Shown: positions 24,009-31,766 of the stretch, piece after piece | Numbering within the stretch: the first letter of the stretch is position 1 | Layout: each line of letters begins with the position of its first letter | From: Acidobacteriota bacterium | GTDB taxonomy: Bacteria; Acidobacteriota; Terriglobia; Terriglobales; Acidobacteriaceae | Direction: 5' to 3' | Assembly: GCA_003225495.1 (NCBI GenBank) | Contig: QIAJ01000215.1 | Location: forward strand, 1 to 41,813 | DNA: 41,813 nucleotides | Notes under the pieces: generated by a model | What the model was told of the DNA's origin: nothing | What the model saw: the letters and a program-made list of their open reading frames with translations, nothing else | The model's database searches: none | Position numbers and translations under genes: made by a program

Positions 24009-25072
24009 GTTCTCTCTCAAAACCGGCCTCGCATGCTGATCTACACGGCACCAATCTTTATCGTGTGGCGATCGTCGGCGCCTCTACGCTGAAGGGAAAG
24101 GAAATCGCCGAAGTCTTGAAGGACCGCAACTTCCCGGCAGTCGATGTGCGCCTGCTGGACGACGACGAGTCATTAGGTCGCCTGGAGGCTCTCGGCGATG
24201 AGATGAGCTTCATCCAGATCATTCGAACGGAACAGTTCGAGCGCGTAGACTTCACCTTCTTTGCCTCCGATCAGCAAAGCACGCGCGCTACGTGGAAGGC
24301 TGCGCGCGATCTGGGCAACACGATCGTCGATCTCTCGTTTGCGTTAGAAGATGAGGCAGGTGCGGTGATCCGATCTCCCTGGATCGAACGCGAAGCGGGC
24401 CAGCCAATGCCTCCGGAATTGCAGCCAGCACCAGTGGTGACGGCCCATCCGGCGGCCACGGTTCTCGCGCTGCTAAGTTTGCGCAGTGCGAAGGCCGGCA
24501 AGGTACAGCGCTTCGTCGCGACGGTCTATGAACCCGCGTCGGAGCACGGGCAGAAGGGTATGGACGAACTTCACGAGCAGACGATAAATCTACTCTCGTT
24601 CCAGGAGCTACCAAAAAATGTGTTCGACGCCCAGGTTGCATTCAACATGCTTGCTCGCTACGGGCCGAGGTCCGCGCCCGCCCTGGATTCGGTGTCGCAA
24701 AGAATTCTGAAGCATTACAAACTGGTCGCGCCCGCGGGCGTCGGACCCTCGCTGCTTGTGGTTCAGGCGCCGATCTTTCATGGGCATGCCTTTTCTGTCT
24801 ACATTGAGATGGAGAAGGCTGTCGCCCTTGGAGACTTTGCGCAGGTTTTGACGGGCGATCACATTGTGCTTGCGCGCGGCGCAGAAGACGTGCCGAACAA
24901 CGTCAGTGCGGCTGGGCAGGGGGATATTCTGGTGTCGCTGGCGCGTGATGCGAATCATGAGAATGGAGTCTGGTTGTGGGCGGCCACGGACAACCTGCGG
25001 CTATCGGCTCTGACGGCAGTGGAGTGCGCGGAGACGATGACCGCGTCCCGGCCAAGAGGTCAGATTCAATGA
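24005..25072 (+). CDS. Aspartate-semialdehyde dehydrogenase-like protein lacking the catalytic Cys
   Basis: 355 residues with the Asd fold: Rossmann start RVAIVGASTLKGKEIAEVLKDRNFP (20-44), cofactor segment FTFFASDQQSTR, and dimerisation-domain landmarks NLLSFQELPKNVFDAQVAFN and VVQAPIFHGHAFSVYIEME with the active-site His at 261. In true Asd the nucleophile sits in a GNPNC-(S/T) motif after a strand; here the aligned stretch is VVTAHPAATVLALL (144-157), with Pro/Ala and no Cys. It should therefore be inactive as a dehydrogenase and resembles Usg-type paralogues. It is coupled by 4-nt overlaps to both pssA and the lptE-like gene, so a role near lipid or envelope metabolism is possible but unproven. 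Confidence 0.85.
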   Translation: MSSLSKPASHADLHGTNLYRVAIVGASTLKGKEIAEVLKDRNFPAVDVRLLDDDESLGRLEALGDEMSFIQIIRTEQFERVDFTFFASDQQSTRATWKAARDLGNTIVDLSFALEDEAGAVIRSPWIEREAGQPMPPELQPAPVVTAHPAATVLALLSLRSAKAGKVQRFVATVYEPASEHGQKGMDELHEQTINLLSFQELPKNVFDAQVAFNMLARYGPRSAPALDSVSQRILKHYKLVAPAGVGPSLLVVQAPIFHGHAFSVYIEMEKAVALGDFAQVLTGDHIVLARGAEDVPNNVSAAGQGDILVSLARDANHENGVWLWAATDNLRLSALTAVECAETMTASRPRGQIQ

Positions 25073-25590
25073 AAAGGCCCGCCGCGGCGCTGGCACTTGC
25101 AACAAGTCTCGCCTGCTTTGGTTGCGGATACCATACCGCAGGACACGCGGTAACACTGCCGCAAAATGTTCGTACGCTTGCCATACCCGGTTTTGTGAGC
25201 CAGAGCCCAACGTTTCGGGTGGAACAGGTCATGACCGACGCTGTGGTGCGCGAATTCAACACTCGGACTCAACTGCACGTGATCCATGAAGCGCAGACCG
25301 ACGCGGATGCGGTGCTGAAAGGGACAGTCTTATCGGCAACCGCCAGCCCGCTTGCCTATGATTCGAAAACCGGGCGTGCGGCCAGCATGCTGGTCACTGT
25401 GAGCATGCAGGTGACATTGACGGATCGCGACGGGAAGGTGCTCTTCCAGAACCCTGCCTACTTGTTTCATGAGCAATATGAGTTGTCGCGTGAACTGCCG
25501 AGTTTCTTCGAAGAAGACTCGTCGGCAATGGACCGCCTGTCGCGGGATTTCGCTCGAACGCTGGTTGCCAACATCCTGGAGGGCTACTGA
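25069..25590 (+). CDS. lptE: LptE-like LPS-assembly outer-membrane lipoprotein
   Basis: 173 residues. A signal peptide with lipobox (LACFGC, lipidated Cys at about 18-19) is followed by GYH, the usual LptE start CGYH. The body PQNVRTLAIPGFVSQSPTFRVEQVMTDAVVREF and the later strands fit the LptE alpha/beta fold. LptE plugs the LptD barrel that inserts LPS in the outer membrane, so the organism probably makes LPS. ATG 25069 overlaps the Asd-like stop (ATGA). Its own stop shares a base with holA (TGATG); lptE-holA adjacency is common in Gram-negative bacteria and supports both calls. Confidence 0.85.
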   Translation: MKRPAAALALATSLACFGCGYHTAGHAVTLPQNVRTLAIPGFVSQSPTFRVEQVMTDAVVREFNTRTQLHVIHEAQTDADAVLKGTVLSATASPLAYDSKTGRAASMLVTVSMQVTLTDRDGKVLFQNPAYLFHEQYELSRELPSFFEEDSSAMDRLSRDFARTLVANILEGY

Positions 25591-26717
25591 TGCGTGGCTT
25601 TACCCAGGCGGACCGGTTTCTATCCGAGCTTGAATCGCGCAAGCTGAAGGCAGCCTATGTGTTCGTGGGCGATGAAGCGTTTTTCCGTAAGCGTTGCCGG
25701 GACGCCATTCTCCAGCATCTCATTGCTCCCGATGCTATGGATTTCGGAGTATTTGAATTCGATTTGAGCGAGACTTCTTTGGCGGAGGTTCTGGACCGTG
25801 CGCGCACACCTTCGCTGATGGCGCCTTTTCAGGTATTTTTCGTGCGCGGAGTGAAGCAGTTGTTTGGGCGGGGATCGAACGAAGAGAAGATCGCGGCGAT
25901 CGCGGAATATTGCAAGAATCCGAATCCTGATGCGCTGCTGGTTTTTGTCGCTGACCACATCAGCATCCCCGCGGACGCGCGCCGCATGGAGATGACGGAT
26001 AAAGACCGTTATCAGAAGATCCGCGACGATCTGGGACCGATTTGTGGAATCGTGGAACTGGCGCGGGTGGAAGAGGGCGAGGCTGTTCGTTGGATCGGGG
26101 AGTACTGCGCTACGCGAGATGTCAAAATCGATGCCGACGGTGCGCGCGAATTGGTGGACGCGCTCGGCGGCGACATGATGATGATCTCGAATGAACTCGA
26201 GAAGCTCATGTTGTATGTGGGCGAGAAGAGGAAAATTGCGCTCGGCGATGTTGAGACGATGGTGCTCGCGGCCAAGCAGAGATCACTTTATGAATTGACG
26301 GACGCCATCTCAGCCAAAGATCGTGTGCATGCACTGGAAGTGCTGGACGCAATGCTTTCGACGGGTGACGGCGAGGAAGCTGCCATTGGCCACTTGTACA
26401 TGCTAGCCAAAACGTTCCGTCAGATGCTGGTGATTCTGGAGCGCAATGTGCGCGACCAGCGCATGCTGTGGGCAGCTTTGTGGCAGGGTTTTCGTGTGCC
26501 TCCGTTTGCGGCGGATGACATTATCCGACAGGCGCGGCGTTATAAATCGAAGCGAGAGTTGACGCGTGCGATTCGCCTGGTGGCGCGGGCGGATTTGGCG
26601 CTGCGTTCGAATCCTCCTGGCAAGCGGCTGATCCTGGAAAAGCTGGTGCTGGACCTTTGCGGCGAGGTCAAGATCGAACGCGAAAGCGATTGGATGCAGG
26701 AAGAGTTGCCGGTTTAG
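25590..26717 (+). CDS. holA: DNA polymerase III delta subunit
   Basis: Clamp-loader subunit that opens the beta ring. 375 residues, slightly longer than the E. coli protein. Typical features: AAYVFVGDEAFFRKRCRDAI at the start, FFVRGVKQL, the AAA-like lid region ALGGDMMMISNELEKLMLYVGEK (about 188-210), SLYELTDAISAKDRVHALEVLDAML, and the C-terminal collar helices ending LRSNPPGKRLILEKLVLDLCG. The start ATG overlaps the lptE-like stop by one base. Identity is also supported by that neighbour. Confidence 0.93.
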   Translation: MRGFTQADRFLSELESRKLKAAYVFVGDEAFFRKRCRDAILQHLIAPDAMDFGVFEFDLSETSLAEVLDRARTPSLMAPFQVFFVRGVKQLFGRGSNEEKIAAIAEYCKNPNPDALLVFVADHISIPADARRMEMTDKDRYQKIRDDLGPICGIVELARVEEGEAVRWIGEYCATRDVKIDADGARELVDALGGDMMMISNELEKLMLYVGEKRKIALGDVETMVLAAKQRSLYELTDAISAKDRVHALEVLDAMLSTGDGEEAAIGHLYMLAKTFRQMLVILERNVRDQRMLWAALWQGFRVPPFAADDIIRQARRYKSKRELTRAIRLVARADLALRSNPPGKRLILEKLVLDLCGEVKIERESDWMQEELPV

Positions 26718-26723
26718 TGAGAC

Positions 26724-27476
26724 GTGACCGTGAACGTTCCCGCCTATCTGGATCGCATCCGCTACGAAGGCTCCCTAACTCCGAACGCCGAGACTCTGCG
26801 TTCCCTCCATCGCGCGCACATGTTTGCCGTTCCCTTTGAGAACCTCGATATTTCCCTGGGACGCAATATCATCTGCGACGAAAACCGCTTTCTGCGCAAA
26901 ATTGTTGAAGAGAAGCGCGGCGGCTTTTGTTACGAGATGAACGGAGCGTTCGCCGCGCTGCTGCGCGCTTTAGGTTTCAAGGTGACGCTGCTATCGGCTC
27001 GGGTCAGCAACGCCGACGGCAGCGAAGGTCCTGAGTTTGATCATCTTGCGCTGCGGGTTGATCTTGACGAACCTTGGCTAGTCGATGTTGGGTTCGGAGA
27101 TTCTTTCATTGAGCCGCTCGTATTGGAACCTGATCTCGATCAGAAGCAGTTCGGTAAAGGGTATCGACTCATTTCTACTGGCGGCGGTTTGTGCCTCGAA
27201 TCGAATGCGAATGCTGCGTGGAAAAAGGAATATCTGTTCACGTTGCAGCCGCGAGATCTCTCGGAATTTGAGACGATGTGTCACTACCATCAGACTTCGC
27301 CCGATTCGCCTTTCACACGCAAGCGGGTGTGTTCGGTGGCGACGCCCGCCGGGCGGATAACAGTGTCTGGCGACAGGTTGATTGAGACGTGCGATGGAGT
27401 GCGTCAGGAGCGAAGGTTGACGGATGAGGAACGGATTGCCGTTTTGAGGGAGAGGTTTGGAGTGAGTCTGTCGTAG
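26724..27476 (+). CDS. nat: Arylamine N-acetyltransferase
   Basis: NAT transfers acetyl groups from acetyl-CoA to arylamines or hydrazines through an acyl-Cys intermediate. 250 residues. The catalytic triad is intact: C69 in RGGFCYEMNGAF, H107 in FDHLALRV and D121 in LVDVGFGDSF. The N-terminal PFENLDISLGR is also diagnostic. The start is GTG 26724 or GTG 26730, seven or thirteen bases after holA, so it is probably the last gene of the psd operon. The natural substrate is unknown. It converges on the TPR lipoprotein gene with a 92-nt gap that contains no obvious terminator. Confidence 0.93.
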   Translation: MTVNVPAYLDRIRYEGSLTPNAETLRSLHRAHMFAVPFENLDISLGRNIICDENRFLRKIVEEKRGGFCYEMNGAFAALLRALGFKVTLLSARVSNADGSEGPEFDHLALRVDLDEPWLVDVGFGDSFIEPLVLEPDLDQKQFGKGYRLISTGGGLCLESNANAAWKKEYLFTLQPRDLSEFETMCHYHQTSPDSPFTRKRVCSVATPAGRITVSGDRLIETCDGVRQERRLTDEERIAVLRERFGVSLS

Positions 27477-27568
27477 GAGGGAGAACCGAGCAAGACAGTC
27501 CCTTATCTCTTCCTAACGGGACTCGTCTCTTTACGGTGCTAGTCGGCAGTGCCGGGCTTTTCCCGTGG

Positions 27569-29860
27569 TTATCCCTTGAGCTGTGCCAGGGCCTGTTTCA
27601 GATCGTTGGCTTCCGAAGAGTCGGGCTTGATCTTGACTACGCGATCGAGCTGTTGCCGGGCCTGGGCGGCCTGTCCACTGCGCACGTAGGCCAGGCCGAG
27701 GTGGTAATTGTAGGTCGCGTTTTCTGGTTCCTTCTTTACAGCTTCTTTGAACAGAGTGATGGCAGAGTTGTAAACGCCCTTGTGATAGAACGCCCATCCG
27801 AGCGTGTCGGCGGAGCTGGGATTGTCCGGAAGTTGGCGGCGGGCGGTCTGGGCCATCGCGAGGGCGACATCGACGTTGCCGCCCTGCTGCAGTATTACGT
27901 AAGCAAGGTTGTTTGAGGCCAGAGGATTATCGGGCTGGATCTCCAGCACGCGCTGGTACACCTGCTTTGCTTTATCCCAATCCTGCTTGCTTTCGTAGAT
28001 GCCTCCGGCTAACAAATAAAAGACCGTTTCCCTGGGATTGCTCTTTGCGCCATCGAGATAGGTTTGCAGCGCCTCGTCTTGCTTCCCCTGATCGGCTTGC
28101 ACGCGGCCCAGGCTGACTAAGGCTTCGACATTATTCTTGTCTAGTTCCGTGGCGCGCCTGAATTCGGTTTCGGCGCCAGCGGCATCCTTCTTCTGCTCGA
28201 ACAATAGACGTCCGACGATGATGTGAAAACCTGCATTCTTCGGGTACTTCGCAAGCTGCGCGTTGGCAACTGATAGGGCTTTGTCAATCTGCTTCTGAAT
28301 GAGATATACATTCAGCACACCGCCGAGGGCGTCAGTGGAATTTGGATCAAGATCGAGCGCCTGCTGAAATGCTTTTTGAGCTTCAGAGAGATTATTCTGC
28401 GCCATGCGCAGGTTACCGAGTTGCACGTAGGCGGCCGCGTTGTTCGAGGCTCGTTGAATCGAACGCTTGATGTAGTCCTCGGCGGCGGCAAACTGTTTGC
28501 GATCGATTTCAGCGACGGCGCGTAACAAGTATCCATCGGCGGACTCAGGCTGCTGTTGGATAATCTGATCGGCTTCGAGCGCCAAGGCATTGGGATCGCT
28601 GCGCCGGATGGCGGCGCCGGCCAAGGCACGATGGGCGTCTGACAGGTCGGGACGCAAGCGAATCGACTCGCGCCATTCCGCTTCCGCGTGGCTCAGATTG
28701 CCGGCTAGATCAAAGGCCAGTCCCAGTTGGTAATGGGCCACAGCGTTAGCGGGTTCGTTTTTGAGCACGCCCTGCAAAGTATTGATCGCGGCGCTAGCTT
28801 TGCCGCGATGGATCTCAATCTGGCCTTTGCAAATCAGCGCATCAGCATCATCTGCCGCGACCTTGAGCACCTCTTCATTCAGTTTTGCTGCTTCGTCGAT
28901 CCGGTCTTTCAGAATCAGGAGTTGGACGTAGTATTTCTTGACGGTGAGATCTTTCGGATGGTCCTGATAGAGCGAGGCATATTCCGTGGTGGCCTGATCC
29001 AGCCGGTTGTTTGCGAAATAAAAATCGCCGAGCATGCGGTAGCCAGTCGAGTTGTCGGGGAAGTCTTTTTTAGCCTGCTTGAGTAGCTCCTCAGCCTGGT
29101 TGAACTTGTTTTCGGCCAGATACAGACGAGCGAGGGAACCGCGAGGTTCGGGATCGGTGGGCGCGCTGTCAATCGCTCGCCGGTACTGTTGCTCCGCGTC
29201 GGGAAAACGGCCGCGCACCTGATAGAAATTGCCCAGGGAAACCAGCGCGTTGGTGGAGTTCGGACTTAGTTCTACCGCTTTTCGATAACTTGCCTCGGCC
29301 GCGTCCCATTGCTCGACGCGCACTTGCAGAAGCGCCATGTTGAGATAGGAATCGGAACGGTTGGGATCCAGTCGAAGAGCGGTCTGCATGGCTGCCAGCG
29401 CGGGCCCCATGGCATTGTTCACAGCGTGATAATTTGCCAGTGCTACAAACACTTCGGGATTTTCGGCCTGCTTCTGGGTCAGGAGATCAAGGTGTTCCTT
29501 GGCCTCGTTGAGTTGCGGGGGGCGGCTGGCGATAAGCATGTTTGCCATATCGAGGTGGGCGGCGTAATTCTCAGGCTGCAGTTCGATGGTGCGGGTCAGT
29601 TGCTGGAACGCATCGTTCCACTGCTGTAGCTTCATTTCCGCCAGCGCCAATTTGTAGTGGGCCTCGGCGAAACGCGCGTCTACCTGGATCGCATTTTCGT
29701 ACTGGATGGCCGCTTCCCGGTACTTCCCCCTGTCGTAATAGCGCTGGCCACTTTCCAGGTACTTTTGCTTGCGCACGTTCGGATCTTGCGAGCAGCCGGT
29801 CAACATCGCAGTCAGGAAACAAACTGCGAGCACTGCACAGAAACCTGATCGTTTAGCCAT
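27569..29860 (-). CDS. TPR-repeat lipoprotein
   Basis: 763 residues. The signal peptide (MAKRSGFCAVLAVCFLTAML) ends in a lipobox LTGC with the lipidated Cys at about 23. The rest is TPR repeats from residue 35 to the end, about 18-20 units (for example ESGQRYYDRGKYREAAIQYENAI and LGWAFYHKGVYNSAITLFKEAV). A GGAG motif about 12 nt before the ATG is the RBS. Such all-TPR lipoproteins scaffold protein complexes at the membrane. The PEP-CTERM/EPS-associated PrsT family has this architecture, and a PEP-CTERM protein is encoded 17 kb upstream, but no EPS genes are adjacent, so that link is only a possibility. Confidence 0.9.
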   Translation of the reverse strand: MAKRSGFCAVLAVCFLTAMLTGCSQDPNVRKQKYLESGQRYYDRGKYREAAIQYENAIQVDARFAEAHYKLALAEMKLQQWNDAFQQLTRTIELQPENYAAHLDMANMLIASRPPQLNEAKEHLDLLTQKQAENPEVFVALANYHAVNNAMGPALAAMQTALRLDPNRSDSYLNMALLQVRVEQWDAAEASYRKAVELSPNSTNALVSLGNFYQVRGRFPDAEQQYRRAIDSAPTDPEPRGSLARLYLAENKFNQAEELLKQAKKDFPDNSTGYRMLGDFYFANNRLDQATTEYASLYQDHPKDLTVKKYYVQLLILKDRIDEAAKLNEEVLKVAADDADALICKGQIEIHRGKASAAINTLQGVLKNEPANAVAHYQLGLAFDLAGNLSHAEAEWRESIRLRPDLSDAHRALAGAAIRRSDPNALALEADQIIQQQPESADGYLLRAVAEIDRKQFAAAEDYIKRSIQRASNNAAAYVQLGNLRMAQNNLSEAQKAFQQALDLDPNSTDALGGVLNVYLIQKQIDKALSVANAQLAKYPKNAGFHIIVGRLLFEQKKDAAGAETEFRRATELDKNNVEALVSLGRVQADQGKQDEALQTYLDGAKSNPRETVFYLLAGGIYESKQDWDKAKQVYQRVLEIQPDNPLASNNLAYVILQQGGNVDVALAMAQTARRQLPDNPSSADTLGWAFYHKGVYNSAITLFKEAVKKEPENATYNYHLGLAYVRSGQAAQARQQLDRVVKIKPDSSEANDLKQALAQLKG

Positions 29861-30083
29861 TGCTCATGTCTCCGAACGCCTTTTCTGCGGCAAAGTTCTT
29901 CTTATCAACAGCTGGTTGCACAAAGGTACCGTCCCGGGCGCGATCCGGAAAGTGACTGGGGTTATTATCGCAGACTGCTGCGGGTTGGAAACGTAACCGG
30001 ATCGGGGCGGGCAGCGACGCCTGCGGACAAGCGCTTTGGTAACCTGCCGGAATACGACCAATCGTGTCATAGTCTTAGCGGCT
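29861..30083. other. Intergenic region between divergent TPR gene and PilZ remnant
   Basis: No gene or clear promoter pair was found. It supplies the RBS of the TPR gene near 29870. Confidence 0.4.
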
Positions 30084-30438
30084 ATGACACACTTCCCCCA
30101 AACCAACTCCAGCCGGCGCTCCCCGCGGGTACAGTTGAACGGATCGGTGGCTGCGGCCATCCGAGCCGAAGGCGGCCAGCGGGCGCGCGCAAAACTTCAA
30201 TCCATTTGAATCACTGGCGGAAGAGATTGCTTTTCATACCCGCTCGGGGGCGATTCACGGCATGGCAGAAATGCTGCAGCCGGTCCGCAAGTTCCAGGCA
30301 GCCTGTCTGCAACCGTTCCGGTTTGTGGCACTCGGCGACGACGATCATCGCAAGTTGCGGATGGCGCTGGATTCGGCATTGGATCGGAGCTTCCTCGATC
30401 CGGTATCAGACCAGCTGAAAACACCGCCGGGACTCTGA
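30084..30438 (+). pseudogene. Decayed PilZ-domain gene
   Basis: ATG 30084 opens a frame reading RRSPRVQLNGSVAAAIRAE, the N-terminal RxxxR region of many PilZ c-di-GMP-binding domains, then ARAKLQSI and a stop TGA at 30207-30209. The following codons read ITGG, so Ser (TCA) changed to TGA would restore the common SITGG motif. The rest of the domain, EEIAFHTRSGAIHGMAEMLQ through to ALDRSFLDPV, is found in another frame and ends at TGA 30436-30438. About 15 residues of the central PilZ strand region seem missing at the junction near 30215-30222. Both a nonsense change and a frameshifting deletion are needed to explain it. Confidence 0.65.
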
Positions 30439-30490
30439 ATCACCGGGCTCAGTTCTCTTAAAATCGCTGACCAGCGATGAATGGTCCCAC

Positions 30491-31177
30491 TTAGCGAGCG
30501 ACCCGCACCTTCGGTGGGTGCATTGCATCGGGGAACGTGAATGTCACCCGCGCCCCTTCTCTCACATTTCCTACCAGCGCAGGACGGAAGCAGGCTAGAC
30601 AAGTTCCTCCGGAATGGCGGACGCTGGGATAAACAATTCCTGCTGACCCTCGAGTGAGCAATTGGTGGCCGAGGCGCTGCGACGCGCGATAACTATCGGG
30701 CTGAAGATATTTCTTGCTCGCGGAATCGTTGCGCAGGTCGTGAAAGTTGCCGCGGAAATCGGCCAGGAACTCGCGGTAGGCTACCGTTTCTTCCTCCTGC
30801 CAGTTAATTTCGCGTAGCCATTCGGCATAGTGAAATGCGACTTCGGCCTGCGCGGTCTTCATCGAGAAACTTGCATACCAGACGCCGCGGTCGGGATTGT
30901 TGAAACGGCTGCCTTGCGGTTGGGCATGAGTGAAGGCGGCGTTGATGATGTGGAAGTGGGGCACTCCGAAAACGAGTTCATGGACGGTGATCCCGGGTAG
31001 CAGGTTGGCTTCTCCTGCGAGGCGCTCGTTGGTGGCGTCGTCGAGTTGGTACAGGTGCGCCATTTGTGCCGGGGGAAGTCCGAGGCGCGAGAGCACACTT
31101 TCTCCGCCTTCAAAGTAGCGATTCGGGATCAGGCGGCGGGTGTCGTCTTGTTCGAGATGGGTCGTCTTAGGGGGCAT
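30491..31177 (-). CDS. RES-domain toxin (NAD+-degrading family)
   Basis: 228 residues from ATG 31177; TTG 31183 adds two residues, and neither has a good RBS. The RES fold is visible from about 80: GSRFNNPDRGVWYASFSMKTAQAEVAFHYAEWL, with R91, Y101 and E112 at the positions of the conserved Arg/Tyr/Glu, and GSAGIVYPSVRHSGGTCLACFRP with S185, completing the conserved set. Related RES toxins (MbcT, ParT families) degrade or use NAD+. It follows the Xre/MbcA-like gene by 90 nt on the same strand, the standard antitoxin-then-toxin order. The catalytic residues look intact. Confidence 0.88.
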   Translation of the reverse strand: MPPKTTHLEQDDTRRLIPNRYFEGGESVLSRLGLPPAQMAHLYQLDDATNERLAGEANLLPGITVHELVFGVPHFHIINAAFTHAQPQGSRFNNPDRGVWYASFSMKTAQAEVAFHYAEWLREINWQEEETVAYREFLADFRGNFHDLRNDSASKKYLQPDSYRASQRLGHQLLTRGSAGIVYPSVRHSGGTCLACFRPALVGNVREGARVTFTFPDAMHPPKVRVAR

Positions 31178-31210
31178 CTTCAATTTTGGTAACCGGCGAG
31201 ACGCAGAGTG

Positions 31211-31257
31211 CGCCGAGACTCTTGATCATTTCTTCAGGGGGCCTGGGCGTCTCGGCG
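31211..31257. other. Inverted repeat between antitoxin and toxin genes
   Basis: CGCCGAGAC (31211-31219) and GTCTCGGCG (31249-31257) are perfect reverse complements separated by 29 nt. In the antitoxin-toxin mRNA this stem would lie between the two cistrons, about 35 nt upstream of the toxin start. No T-run follows. The GAGACGCAGAG-like flank also resembles a dispersed intergenic repeat. Confidence 0.5.
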
Positions 31258-31267
31258 ATTAAACGTT

Positions 31268-31720
31268 TTAGGAGCCGCCGCGTCTCGCGTCCAGAAGCTG
31301 TCGAACTCGGATCATCGCTGGAACGCCGCCTCTGCGCATGTAGCCGAGTGGGGAGTCGCCCGCGAAAATCGGATTTGTATTCGGCAACTGCACCCAGGCA
31401 TCGGCAAGTTGCGGACTGAAGAGAATGTTGAGCGCTTTGAAGATGCCGATGAGCAGGGATATACGCGTGAGCTTGTCCTGGTCGAGAGTTTTGGAAACGC
31501 TGCGTTTGAGTTGGTAGAACGATCCGTTGGATATTCCGCCGAGCAGACTGCGGGCGTCCTCGTCACGGAGCTTCCATTGAGTCGTCAGGCTGAAGAAGGC
31601 GCGGTTCGCTGTGGGGCTTAGTTTTTCCTGGACGGCTTTGCTGGACAGGTCTACCGGGCGATCCCAGGCGATGCCGGGAATCTGAATATTCGCTGCGCCG
31701 AGGGCAGCTTCTCCAAACAT
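31268..31720 (-). CDS. Xre/MbcA/ParS-type antitoxin
   Basis: 150 residues. The N-terminal half (about 30-95) is a helical DNA-binding-like bundle (SLTTQWKLRDEDARSLLGGISNGSFYQLKRS). The C-terminal half has the DUF2384 (MbcA/ParS/Xre toxin-binding) pattern: ISLLIGIFKALNILFSPQLADAW then LPNTNPIFAGDSPLGYMRRGG and a final helix. It pairs with the RES toxin downstream. The ATG has no Shine-Dalgarno and lies almost at the predicted transcription start, so it is probably translated from a leaderless mRNA. A palindrome over the promoter suggests autorepression. Confidence 0.87.
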   Translation of the reverse strand: MFGEAALGAANIQIPGIAWDRPVDLSSKAVQEKLSPTANRAFFSLTTQWKLRDEDARSLLGGISNGSFYQLKRSVSKTLDQDKLTRISLLIGIFKALNILFSPQLADAWVQLPNTNPIFAGDSPLGYMRRGGVPAMIRVRQLLDARRGGS

Positions 31721-31722
31721 GG

Positions 31723-31738
31723 AAGTAATATAGTACTT
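31723..31738 (-). promoter_or_regulatory. 16-bp palindromic operator over the antitoxin promoter
   Basis: On the minus strand AAGTACTATATTACTT, a palindrome at 14 of 16 positions (AAGTA-n-TATA-n-TACTT). It contains the -10 box TATATT and ends two bases before the antitoxin ATG. Toxin-antitoxin operators commonly overlap the promoter, and the antitoxin is DNA-binding, so autoregulation is the natural reading. Confidence 0.65.
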
Positions 31739-31755
31739 ATTTGGAGAGGCGTCAA
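31727..31755 (-). promoter_or_regulatory. Strong sigma70-type promoter of the toxin-antitoxin operon
   Basis: On the minus strand TTGACG (31750-31755), exactly 17 nt of spacer, TATATT (31727-31732). Transcription would start at about 31720-31721, which is the A of the antitoxin ATG. It lies in the 46-nt gap after the Sel1-repeat gene. Confidence 0.75.
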
Positions 31756-31766
31756 TAGCCCATCCG

